From Flavobacterium marginilacus (lineage in GTDB: Bacteria > Bacteroidota > Bacteroidia > Flavobacteriales > Flavobacteriaceae): a stretch of 64,000 bases of DNA. Both the position numbers and the translations under genes were made by a program. Below, in pieces: positions 36,941 to 45,300 of this stretch. Where the stretch lies: positions 3,410,001 through 3,474,000 of the forward strand of contig NZ_CP113975.1 of the NCBI RefSeq assembly GCF_026870155.1. The letters run 5' to 3'. The first letter of the stretch is position 1. The number at the start of each line of letters is the position of its first letter. The notes under the pieces were generated by a model. It made no database searches. It saw only the letters and a program-made list of their open reading frames with translations, and was not told the origin of the DNA.

Positions 36941-37014
36941 TGATTTTGGAAGGATTCGAACCTTCGGCCATCTGCTTAGAAGGCAGACGCTCTATCCAGC
37001 TGAGCTACAAAATC
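36941..37014 (-). tRNA. tRNA-Arg (TCT)
   Basis: Canonical cloverleaf: acceptor GATTTTG/CAAAATC, D arm GCTC/GAGC, anticodon stem TCTGC/GCAGA with loop CTTCTAA (anticodon TCT), T arm GAAGG/CCTTC with TTCGAAT, discriminator A. CCA is not encoded. It lies 20 nt upstream of the atypical tRNA-Asp-like gene and about 20 nt downstream of a terminator-like hairpin, leaving little room for its own promoter. Confidence 0.95.
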
Positions 37015-37030
37015 ATTATTTTTTGGGCAT

Positions 37031-37058
37031 AAAAAAAGCACCCGGTTAAAGGTGCTTT
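37031..37058 (-). terminator. Terminator of the micro-gene at 37084
   Basis: On the minus strand AAAGCACC and GGTGCTTT pair around a 7-8 nt loop and are followed by seven T residues. Confidence 0.8.
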
Positions 37059-37083
37059 ATAAATTCAATATGACATAACTATC

Positions 37084-37209
37084 CTATTGCCTGTATCTAT
37101 GCACCTGTATTGTTAAACATCCAAGATCCATTCTCGGGTTTAGCAGTTGTGTGTTATATATTTTTAAATTGAAGTTCATTTTATATGCTGTATTATATTC
37201 TAAAATCAT
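37084..37209 (-). CDS. Micro-gene, 41-residue peptide of unknown function
   Basis: Minus-strand frame ATG to TAG: starts MILEYNTAYKMNFNLKIY and ends with NPRMDLGCLTIQVHRYRQ. A shorter start at the internal Met gives 31 residues. A perfect -7 box (TATCTTTG, 37245-37252) lies about 35 nt before the ATG and a terminator follows the stop, so a dedicated short transcript is likely. The peptide has one Cys and a basic end; no family recognised. A second such unit lies at 37620. Confidence 0.5.
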   Translation of the reverse strand: MILEYNTAYKMNFNLKIYNTQLLNPRMDLGCLTIQVHRYRQ

Positions 37210-37244
37210 TTTTATCTGAAAATCTTTCTTCTGATTTTCTTCGG

Positions 37245-37252
37245 CAAAGATA
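37245..37252 (-). promoter_or_regulatory. -7 promoter box for the 41-residue micro-gene
   Basis: Minus-strand TATCTTTG matches TAnnTTTG. The implied transcript starts near 37238. Confidence 0.5.
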
Positions 37253-37569
37253 AAGTCGAAAAAATCAATTATCCAAATTATTTTTTAAATTATTTTATTG
37301 ATTATCAATTATTTACACTCTAATTAAATCAATAGAAATTCCTGTCCGCATACTGATGCAGATTCCTTAATTGTATCAAATGACTGTCTCTCATTAGATT
37401 ACTTTTCAAGATTATATTTCGTTATTTAGTTTATGCATTAAACATTTAATCATTTATTTTTTGGTTTATTTTTAGTTAAGCGTTTATTTTTATCCTTTTT
37501 TGTGTCATAGAAAGCAAAATCTAAGTGCTTTTTGATTCTATTTATCGAAATTTAAATGTCGTAAAACAA

Positions 37570-37597
37570 AAAAAGCGTCCCATTTTGAGGACGCTTC
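37570..37597 (-). terminator. Terminator of the 34-residue micro-gene
   Basis: On the minus strand AAGCGTCC and GGACGCTT (37589-37596 and 37573-37580) form an 8-bp stem followed by seven T residues. Confidence 0.85.
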
Positions 37598-37619
37598 TAT
37601 ATTTATGTTGAGTTTAAAA

Positions 37620-37724
37620 CTATACTTTACACTTCAATTCCATAAAAATACTATTACATCCTGAATCCCTAGCCGGAAGATATCCTGCTAAATGGTCAAA
37701 ATTTTGTTCTATTGAAAGTCTCAT
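37620..37724 (-). CDS. Micro-gene, 34-residue peptide of unknown function
   Basis: Minus-strand ATG to TAG frame beginning MRLSIEQNFDHLAGYLP, followed by ARDSGCNSIFMELKCKV. A perfect TACATTTG box lies 27 nt before the ATG and a strong terminator begins 20 nt after the stop, so this is a complete tiny transcription unit. Two Cys residues and a basic end. It shares an R-x-x-GC-type core with the peptide at 37084 (RDSGC versus RMDLGC). Function unknown; RiPP precursor, small toxin or regulatory leader are all possible. Confidence 0.55.
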   Translation of the reverse strand: MRLSIEQNFDHLAGYLPARDSGCNSIFMELKCKV

Positions 37725-37751
37725 ATGTATTTCTTTTATTTTAATTCGACG

Positions 37752-37759
37752 CAAATGTA
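37752..37759 (-). promoter_or_regulatory. -7 promoter box for the 34-residue micro-gene
   Basis: Minus-strand TACATTTG, a perfect TAnnTTTG match, with an implied start near 37745. Confidence 0.6.
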
Positions 37760-37827
37760 GTCCTTTATATCTTAAATTAACAGATTTTTATGAAATTAAA
37801 ATTTCTTTTTTTCTGTCCATCCCTTTT

Positions 37828-37998
37828 TTAAGCATATGTTTTATCATTCTGACTTAAAATAATTGGGTCCTGAATATCATCATCTTTAGCAAATAATAAA
37901 ACTTTAAACATAACCTCTGCTGATTTCGGATCATCATCTGGGGGGAACAAACGTCCTCTGTTCGGCGAATCAATGGCAGAACCAATAAATATTTTAAA
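37828..37998 (-). pseudogene. Gene remnant, C-terminal fragment without start
   Basis: An open frame of 57 codons bounded upstream by a stop, with no start codon near its beginning. It reads like a real protein end: KIFIGSAIDSPNRGRLFPPD, then KSAEVMFKVLLFAKDDD and IQDPIILSQNDKTYA. Parent family not recognised. Likely the decayed 3' end of a lost gene between the micro-genes and the tyrosinase operon. Confidence 0.45.
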
Positions 37999-38004
37999 TT
38001 AAAT

Positions 38005-38050
38005 TAAAAAACCAAACCCCGCAAATATTGGTGATTTGCAGGGTTTGGCT
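38005..38050 (-). terminator. Terminator of the tyrosinase operon
   Basis: CCAAACCCCGCAAAT and ATTTGCAGGGTTTGG pair over about 14 bp with one mismatch. The T tract on the minus strand follows the tyrosinase stop. Confidence 0.85.
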
Positions 38051-38072
38051 TTTTATTGGTAGAAAAACGGGT

Positions 38073-39545
38073 TTAATTTACTTTGGCAACGCTGATTTTT
38101 TCCAGTGTAACTTTAGCATCTCCGCTTCCGGTCTTTTTAATGATAATTTCAAAATCAGAAGCAGAATTCGATAAGTCATCTGAAATAAAATAAGAGAAAT
38201 TCAATTTTACGCCAGTTTCGCTTATTTCATGAGTACCTTCTAATCCGTGATCATGGGCAACGCCAAAGAAAGTCATTGTGCCCACGTATTGGTCTGCTTT
38301 TCCAGGATAACGAATATAAACGCTGTAAAAATCTTTTGGTTCTTTGTAAACCACTACATCCAGATTCAATACGATTTTTGAATTAACTTCAGCTTTCAAA
38401 ATTTTATTAGTGTTTTTAGCAAAGTTTGAAGTTACTTTGTGAGTAAAGCTAGTACTCTCAAGCGGTTTACCAATTTTTTGTTCCCAGATAATCTTTTCTT
38501 TTGAGTCCTGAAACGCAATTACTTTTTTCGTTTTTGCATTTTTCGCAGCTAAAACAGGTTCTTTTGATTCATAAAGCAAATTGTCGTATTTGTAATCTAA
38601 ATTGAAGACAATATTATATATTTCTTCCATTGTATAAGTTACATGATCTCCGTTTGGCGCAATAAACTCATAAGGCCATGGATTTGCTTTCAGCTGTTCT
38701 AAAGTCGGACGCTGTCCGTAAGCCGAAACATCCCACGATTCCCAAATACGATCAATCATACTGTGGTGAAGCCAGAAAACAGGATCAAACCCAGCAGAAG
38801 GCACATTGGCCATTAAACCTGAGAAATTCTGCTTTTGGTAAATTTCATTGTAGAATGTTTCACCTGGATCTGCATATTCGCCGCCAATTAAATCATGCAT
38901 AAAACCGTGAGGCGCGATTTCTAAATTTTTGCTGAATCCCGCAGATCCTGAAAAGGAAGGATTCGTTTTTAATTCTTCCAGAGACAACTGAATTTGTTTT
39001 AACTGATCTGGAAGAATCTCTTTTCCATCATTCAAAATACTGTATCTCGATGCGATGTACAATGAACCTGATTTTTCTCTTATTTTTTCAGGCATAATAT
39101 TGTCTTTGTTTGCAACACTTCCATAATTCCAGTATGGAAGAGCAAAATCTTTTTTACCGGATAAATCGCGAACAATTTTTTCCAGATACCAAATGTACAT
39201 TCTGTGCCATAACAAAAAATTCAAAGAAGCACTTTCTGTTTTTTTATGAGTGCAATCTCCCCACGCCCACAATTTATCTTTAGAAGTTTGGTATGCTGAA
39301 CAAAGCTGGTTCTGTCCCTGAATAACGTCCGGTATATTATGAATCGCTCCCTGATAGTACCAGCTCAGGCCTTTTTCGCAGCCCATTTCACGCATTTTCT
39401 TGAAAGCAACATTCATAGCTTCAAGATCTGCCTGTGCTTCAGGTGTATTGGCATTTTTTCGTACATATTGTACATTGTTTTTATTTTGACCAAAGCAAAA
39501 ACCTGCAATCAAAATAATAAAGAATAAAGTAACTTTTTTTTCCAT
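38073..39545 (-). CDS. Secreted tyrosinase (type-3 copper enzyme)
   Basis: 490 residues with signal peptide ending GFCFGQ. CuA site: LLWHRMYIWYLEKIVRDL (about 110-127) after a Cys/His segment DCTHKK. CuB site: EIAPHGFMHDLIGG and DPVFWLHHSMIDRIWESW (about 255-272). The C-terminal 130 residues are a beta-domain like those covering the active site in plant-type polyphenol oxidases. It oxidises monophenols and diphenols to quinones (melanin-type chemistry) outside the cytoplasm. It is the last gene of a three-gene operon with a small Cys-rich protein and a cupredoxin-like protein. Confidence 0.92.
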   Translation of the reverse strand: MEKKVTLFFIILIAGFCFGQNKNNVQYVRKNANTPEAQADLEAMNVAFKKMREMGCEKGLSWYYQGAIHNIPDVIQGQNQLCSAYQTSKDKLWAWGDCTHKKTESASLNFLLWHRMYIWYLEKIVRDLSGKKDFALPYWNYGSVANKDNIMPEKIREKSGSLYIASRYSILNDGKEILPDQLKQIQLSLEELKTNPSFSGSAGFSKNLEIAPHGFMHDLIGGEYADPGETFYNEIYQKQNFSGLMANVPSAGFDPVFWLHHSMIDRIWESWDVSAYGQRPTLEQLKANPWPYEFIAPNGDHVTYTMEEIYNIVFNLDYKYDNLLYESKEPVLAAKNAKTKKVIAFQDSKEKIIWEQKIGKPLESTSFTHKVTSNFAKNTNKILKAEVNSKIVLNLDVVVYKEPKDFYSVYIRYPGKADQYVGTMTFFGVAHDHGLEGTHEISETGVKLNFSYFISDDLSNSASDFEIIIKKTGSGDAKVTLEKISVAKVN

Positions 39546-39585
39546 TTTGTATGTTTTTGGGTTAATAATGATTTGTTTATTGATA

Positions 39586-40014
39586 TTAAAGAGCTTCTAC
39601 CTGAAAGGTTAGAATTTGAGCATAATCAGGGTTCGCTTTATCGTAGATCTTAAACTTTACAGTACCGTTTCCAGTTTTATTGGATGGAATAACATGAATA
39701 GCAATAAATCCCTGCTGATCTGCATTGAGTTTTCTAAAAGCAGAACCTTGGGGAATTCCGATCTGACAGGCACCGTGCTGGCACATCGAGCAATCCCATT
39801 CTTTAGGAAAAGTATTCGATACCGTTTCCCAAACCAGATAAATAGGCTGATTGGAAATATTTTCGACTTTGATTTTAGAAATATCCAGTCGTTTGTTTTT
39901 TTGCACACTTTCTTTGTTTGTTGCGTTTCCTATAACAGAAAAAGTAGGTTTGGTTTGTGCAAAAGCGAAAGAAAATGAAAGAAGAAGAATAAGGTAAAGT
40001 AGTCTTTTTTTCAT
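39586..40014 (-). CDS. Small secreted Cys-rich protein of the tyrosinase operon
   Basis: 142 residues with signal peptide ending FAFAQ. The mature part is Ig/cupredoxin-like with conserved WDCSMCQHGACQIG (about residues 74-87), a C-x2-C-x4-C cluster suited to copper binding or disulfides. No named family. Its place between the tyrosinase and the multicopper-oxidase-like gene suggests a copper-handling accessory role, by inference. Confidence 0.7.
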   Translation of the reverse strand: MKKRLLYLILLLSFSFAFAQTKPTFSVIGNATNKESVQKNKRLDISKIKVENISNQPIYLVWETVSNTFPKEWDCSMCQHGACQIGIPQGSAFRKLNADQQGFIAIHVIPSNKTGNGTVKFKIYDKANPDYAQILTFQVEAL

Positions 40015-40033
40015 GAGAAATGAGTTTAAATTA

Positions 40034-40972
40034 TTAATAAAAGACAGGAATTGCCGCTTTGTAACTTGTTTTCTTTGAAGCGGGATTTATAAAACGATAT
40101 TTGATTTTTTCTGTTTCTCCTGTATCGCCTAAATAAGCCAGCAGTTCGAAACATTCGCCTGGATGCAGTTTTAACTGATATCCTTTTGATACTGCTTTGA
40201 TATTGAAATCTTTTCCATACAGTAAATGAAGTTTGGTCCGGGACGGAAACACAATTTCGTGTTCATACAAACCTGCATTTACTAACCGGAGCAAAAGCGT
40301 ATCTTTTTTGTGCGCCAATGACTGTAAACCTTTATTTTTTGAGAACGTTTCTCCGTTAATCAGAAAATAATCAGGCTTGTATTTTGGAAGAATGACAGCT
40401 TTGTTTGAAGGATCATATTCGGTTCCCATAATGGTATCAGTGTGCCATTGTGAATCTAGTTCGTTACTGCACCACATTACTTCTTTTGAAGGTTTAACAG
40501 ACGAATATTCATTTTCTTTAGGCCGGATAACAATTACACCAAACATCCCAGCCTGAAGATTGAAAGGATAATTTTCGGGACTGTAATACAAATAGGTTCC
40601 TGATTTTTTAGCCTGAAAGGAATAAAATCCGTGTTCCATATGATGAACGGCTTCTTTTACTTTCATGACCTCGTTTTCCTTATTATGCTGCACAAACTCA
40701 ATTTCCTTACAGTATAATGAAACAGGATTTCCCTGCGAGATATTCCAAAAATCAATAAGGATACTATCGCCTTCTTTTATATCGATATAAGATCCTGGAA
40801 AAGTAATTTGTCCCGAAAGCGAATCGGCAAAACCAAAAGCCCGGATAACGGTATTATCCAGTTCCAGTTTTCCTGTTGTTCTTCCGATGATTAATCTTTC
40901 GTTTTGGGAAAACAACAAAGCCCTAAAGAGTAAAAAAGAACAGACCCATATGATTTTATTGCGATTTTTCAT
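40034..40972 (-). CDS. Secreted multicopper-oxidase-like cupredoxin protein, first gene of tyrosinase operon
   Basis: 312 residues from the ATG at 40972; an upstream in-frame TTG at 40996 is less likely because KNRNKIIWVCSFLLFRALLFSQ forms the signal peptide directly. Cupredoxin-type strands recur: GSYIDIKEGDSILIDFWNIS, KKSGTYLYYSPENYPFNLQAGMFGVIVIRP, DTLLLRLVNAGLYEHEIVFPS. The type-1/2/3 copper motifs (HxH, HCHxxxH) are absent, so it is probably not an active oxidase. It could scaffold or deliver copper to the tyrosinase. Confidence 0.7.
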   Translation of the reverse strand: MKNRNKIIWVCSFLLFRALLFSQNERLIIGRTTGKLELDNTVIRAFGFADSLSGQITFPGSYIDIKEGDSILIDFWNISQGNPVSLYCKEIEFVQHNKENEVMKVKEAVHHMEHGFYSFQAKKSGTYLYYSPENYPFNLQAGMFGVIVIRPKENEYSSVKPSKEVMWCSNELDSQWHTDTIMGTEYDPSNKAVILPKYKPDYFLINGETFSKNKGLQSLAHKKDTLLLRLVNAGLYEHEIVFPSRTKLHLLYGKDFNIKAVSKGYQLKLHPGECFELLAYLGDTGETEKIKYRFINPASKKTSYKAAIPVFY

Positions 40973-41018
40973 TTCTAAACCTGAATTATTGTTCAATATC
41001 CTTGTTGCTATTGAAATT

Positions 41019-41026
41019 CAAATTTA
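41019..41026 (-). promoter_or_regulatory. -7 box for the tyrosinase operon
   Basis: Minus-strand TAAATTTG fits TAnnTTTG about 47 nt before the preferred ATG. No TTTG is found at the ideal -33 spacing. Confidence 0.45.
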
Positions 41027-41189
41027 GAGCTATAAAAAATGATAAGACTGCGTACAAACACCTGTTTTTGCAGTATAAATCCTAAAAATAATTCATCTCA
41101 TTTTGGTTTTCGCCTGAATAAAATTAAGATTTCCTTGAAACTGAATTGGGCAATAACAAAAAAATCGCCCTTTTGGGGAGATTCTGCTT

Positions 41190-42302
41190 TTATGAATATA
41201 ACTCTTCTCTGATTTTAATTAAAGTCTGAATTGCTTTTTCCTCATCCGGTTTTTCCGGCAAAGTCGAAGTTTGATACTGCTTTTCGATGGAAGCGATTAA
41301 ATTATCCGCCATTTTAAGTAAATCATCGTATTCCTTGTTTCCTGCTTTTATGTCCAATAATTCTTCCCGATTGGAAACCCTGATGTTTAATTTTCCGGTG
41401 GAAAGAATCTGCTCAGCGGTCTGCAAAAGACGGATGGTGTGCATCATGTTTTTGCTGTCGTAATTTTGTGGTTGAGACGTTGCATGCAACGTCTTTACAG
41501 AATCTCTGTAACGGTCTTCATTGCGTTTTTCGATCCATTCCCAATACTCTTTGTATTCTTTGCAATATTTCGAATAGCCGTCCTGATTGCAGGACAAATA
41601 ACCAACGAGTTTTTCGTTTTTTGGAATCGAAGAAAGCGAAACTTCATTGGAGCTTTCTTTTTGGATGATTCCTTTGTAACCTAAGGTTTTATTTTCATCA
41701 TAAAACATCGCAAACATATCCTTCATGTGTGGCATTTTTGCTAATCCAATATGGGATTTATCAAAGGAATTCGACATCAGCCAATTTTGAACAGGAATTG
41801 CTTCGTGTACGGACATGTGTACGGACAAGTCGCGACTTGTCCCTACGGGCAATACATAACAAAAATCCAAAAGGCTTTTCTTTTCCTTTGGCATCGGATT
41901 TACTATTTTCCTGTTTAAACCTCTCGCCTTTTTGATCTGTGTAACGGCATAACCGGCAAAAGAATCTTTGCACAATTTGGATAGAAAATCTTCCATTCTA
42001 AGGTTTTCCATTAACGGATGTTTGTACAAAATACAATCTTCCGGCGAAGCCAGAATCTCCAATATATTAGGATTATTTTTGAGCAGTAATTCCACAAAAC
42101 GGCCAATCTCGTAATACACCTCATCATTGGTTTCATTACTGATTTGCGGGATATAATCCAACCCAAAGAATTTCTCTTTTGGCAGGTAATAAACGCCTTT
42201 GATATCAGTATCCGATGTTGGTGTATTTAACCCAAAAGATTTGCTTCCCGAAATTACTTCGAAAAGGATTAGGTTTTGGGTGCGTAGGTCTTGGATGGTC
42301 AT
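41190..42302 (-). CDS. RlaP-type nucleotidyltransferase with two in-frame palindrome insertions
   Basis: 370 residues. N-terminal nucleotidyltransferase motif SGSKSFGLNTPTSDTDIKGVY (about 18-38) with the GS and DxD-type metal residues, then IGRFVELLLKNNPNILEIL as in RlaP proteins (Pfam RlaP/PF10127). These enzymes are found near RNA ligases and are predicted to modify RNA ends. Two 20-bp perfect palindromes lie inside the frame (41475-41494 and 41823-41842), adding low-conservation segments KTLHATSQPQ and VGTSRDLSVHMSVHEA without breaking it. It is the last gene of the RlaP-effector-TPR-RlaP operon. Confidence 0.82.
   Translation of the reverse strand: MTIQDLRTQNLILFEVISGSKSFGLNTPTSDTDIKGVYYLPKEKFFGLDYIPQISNETNDEVYYEIGRFVELLLKNNPNILEILASPEDCILYKHPLMENLRMEDFLSKLCKDSFAGYAVTQIKKARGLNRKIVNPMPKEKKSLLDFCYVLPVGTSRDLSVHMSVHEAIPVQNWLMSNSFDKSHIGLAKMPHMKDMFAMFYDENKTLGYKGIIQKESSNEVSLSSIPKNEKLVGYLSCNQDGYSKYCKEYKEYWEWIEKRNEDRYRDSVKTLHATSQPQNYDSKNMMHTIRLLQTAEQILSTGKLNIRVSNREELLDIKAGNKEYDDLLKMADNLIASIEKQYQTSTLPEKPDEEKAIQTLIKIREELYS
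41475..41494. repeat. Palindromic repeat inside RlaP gene (AGACGTTGCATGCAACGTCT)
   Basis: Perfect 20-bp palindrome, flanked by GTTG and TTAC, embedded in coding sequence. It resembles the family of short palindromic repeats scattered in Bacteroidota genomes. Confidence 0.8.
41823..41842. repeat. Palindromic repeat inside RlaP gene (GGACAAGTCGCGACTTGTCC)
   Basis: Perfect 20-bp palindrome preceded by a direct duplication of GTACGGACA and followed by CTACGGG, embedded in coding sequence. It differs in sequence from the palindrome at 41475. Confidence 0.8.
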
Positions 42303-42315
42303 TTACTCTATGCTT

Positions 42316-45300
42316 TTAAATTATGTAAAGATTTTTTACTGCATAAAACTCGCTTAAAACTTCGTCATAATAATCTCCTAATAGCTTAAACTCTTTTTTT
42401 AAAATGCTTTCATATTGATTAATCAAACTTATAGGCATTCCATAAAAAGTATTTCTAAATAATTCGGAAGAATATCTATTTTTATCTTTTACACTTATGG
42501 TGTTACTTAGATATAGATATTTTATAAAATTAACACATAAAATAATTATATCAGGATTACGATTTATATAAAATTGCAAGTTTTCCAACACTAAAAGATA
42601 ATAATTTTCCCTACCAGTTATAAAATCAAAAAATTCATTTTTTAAAGTTTCTAGATTAATATCAATTCCTAAATAATTATTTTTTAATAAATATCTATAA
42701 AAATCTGTGTTACATTTCTCAGGATAAAAGGTTATAAGATATTTTTCAGGATTAATTAAATTACTATACAAGTTTTGATTTCTTTTAAATAAAAATAAAG
42801 TGCTATCACTACTTATTAATTTCTGATTCTCCCTTATTGATAAATGCATGTAATCAACTAACATTTTCATAATATTAGAATCAAATCCTATTTCATTTTG
42901 CCTCAGTTTTGGAATCAGATCTAATTTTTCTTCAACAAGGTCAATTTCACAATTTTCATTAGTCCAGACAAGTATCGAATTAATAAATTCTATTCTTTTT
43001 TCTTTATAATTTTCAGGAGTATCATATCTCGTTATCCCTTCCATCGTGATTTGAATACTCATTGAAGATTCTGGTAAATTTTTTAGTTCTACTAATTCCT
43101 CCTCAATTTCTTTCTTAATTAAATTAGATATTTTAAATTTATGTTTGAACTTAAAATCCAACTCTCTTTCTAAAAAAAAGAATAACAACAAAGTACTGAA
43201 ATCTAAAATAAATCCAACCTCATCCTTAGACGTAATTTTATGAGAAAAAGCGTTCGGTATTGTAGTATATTTACATCCCTTAAAGTTTGTCAAATGCAAA
43301 TAGGCATTTAGATAATTTTCTCTAAAAACCCCTCTTACTATTTCTGTAAAACCTACTTTATAATCATAATATTCATTCAGAAGATTATCTACTCTTTCCT
43401 TTTCTTGAGTGCCAGAAACTCCAAATTGCTCAATTAGGAAGTTTTTCATTCCTTCAGCATCTTGGGGCATTTGAAGCGATTCAAACCCTAACTCATTAAT
43501 TGGATTATTTGCTTCTTCGGAAATATCTCGAAACAATTTCATAGCATCATTATAAATCTCAACGATTACTATTGTATTAATATTACTAGACATTGATGAT
43601 TTACTTGAAAAAGATTCTCCTTTTCTTTTACCTATAAATTCCTTGTTTAGTCCTCCTAAGTTTGTAATTTTTTTCTTTTCATTTTTTCCATTTACAGTAT
43701 AAGCTACCCAGTAATCCAGTTCCACTTCTTCATACTGCTCAAAAAAAGGTGTGATTAATAATGAAGCTGTAAAATAATTTTTTCTCGCATAAGTATTATT
43801 AATATCAAGTGCTAAATTATATAAGATATCAAATCCTTTTGAAATATTGATATTGTTACGAATCATTATAAAACTAACATTTACTCCTATAGCTTCATCA
43901 TCAAAAACAGTTTTAACATCTGTACATACTTCATTAATTTTATCAAATGACTTTTTTCTTTCAAGAGTAGCTAAATAAAAAAAAAGGTACTGTTCATTAT
44001 CAGGAAACTCTTTATGCAAAAGTTCATCAATTTGTTCAAGACTATTTAAATCGTCTATCTCGATATAAAAATTATGCTCAAATCCAAGTAAAAGCTCATC
44101 TATGTCTGAATTGTTTTCTCTCCAAAATTTTAATAATTCTAGTAACTCTTTGTATCTTCCTCTTTCATCATCATCTTTATCGTGTAATTGTTTATGAAGA
44201 AGAATTATATAGAGTCTTAAAGTTTCTGATATAATAGATTTGTCTGTAAAAGATTCCATATAATTAATAGCTTCTTTAATCTTTCCAATTAAATTCATGC
44301 AATTAGCTATTTGAGTTTTACAAATCAAATCAAAGAAACCGCAGTCTTTTATTTTAATTATTTGTTCATAAATTTCTTCTTTATTGTATACTCTAATATA
44401 CCTCACCTTTATTAAAATTTCAAAAAATATTTTTAATTCATCAAAACTAAAATCCTTTTTTAAAACTTTTGCCAACCTCATCTCATAGAGTTCTTTATCA
44501 TAATTATTGCCTGGAATATTAAAGAAAGCTTTATCAATATTTATAAAATGTTTTTCATTTAAAATATCTATTGATTTTAAATATTCATCAAACAATTTTT
44601 CAATTTCCTCATCTTTTTCTAACAGATAAAATACAACAGACTTAAAGAGAAAAAATTCGCTATTTAATTCTCCGTTTAAATTTTCATACTCATTGAGTAA
44701 TGAAACTGTTTTTTCATATTGCTTTTGATGATTGTGTATTTGGCACATAAAGTATGTATAAAACCAAAAAGGCTTTTCAAGCTTTACAAATACTTTTTCA
44801 ATGTTTTCATAATCATTATCGCTATATGTTTTTATATAACTTAAATAATGATAATAAAATTTTTGATGAGAAATAGTATTTGAAATCTCTGTTTTATCTA
44901 ATGTATTAACAAAAATTTCAGTTAAATTAACAGTAGAAGATATCTCAGGTATTTCTTCCAAGAGGAATCTATCTCCAGCAATATATTTTGTTTGGTATTT
45001 GTTGAATATTATTGTAAGAGCCAAATCTATAACTATCAACCAAGATATTTTATTATCAAATGTAACTTCTTTGTATTTTTCGTAATCAATTTTCAGCTCA
45101 AAGCCATAATCTTTTAAATTTTCAAAAAAATCTAACTTTTCAATTCGAATAATTTGATAAATGACACTATGTTGAAAACCATAATTATCAAATACAATTT
45201 TAGGTACAGACTTGAGATAATTCTTAATATCATCAGAAATTAAAACTTTTACAAACCAAGCACTTATGTTATATTCGTCAATTTGAATTATTTCTTCAGA

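Noticed and set aside
36838..37032. Plus-strand open frame of about 64 codons
   Set aside because: It runs through two minus-strand tRNA genes; the apparent peptide is translated tRNA complement.
40034..40972. Active laccase or nitrite reductase
   Set aside because: Cupredoxin-like strands are present but the HxH and HCHxxxH copper ligands are missing.
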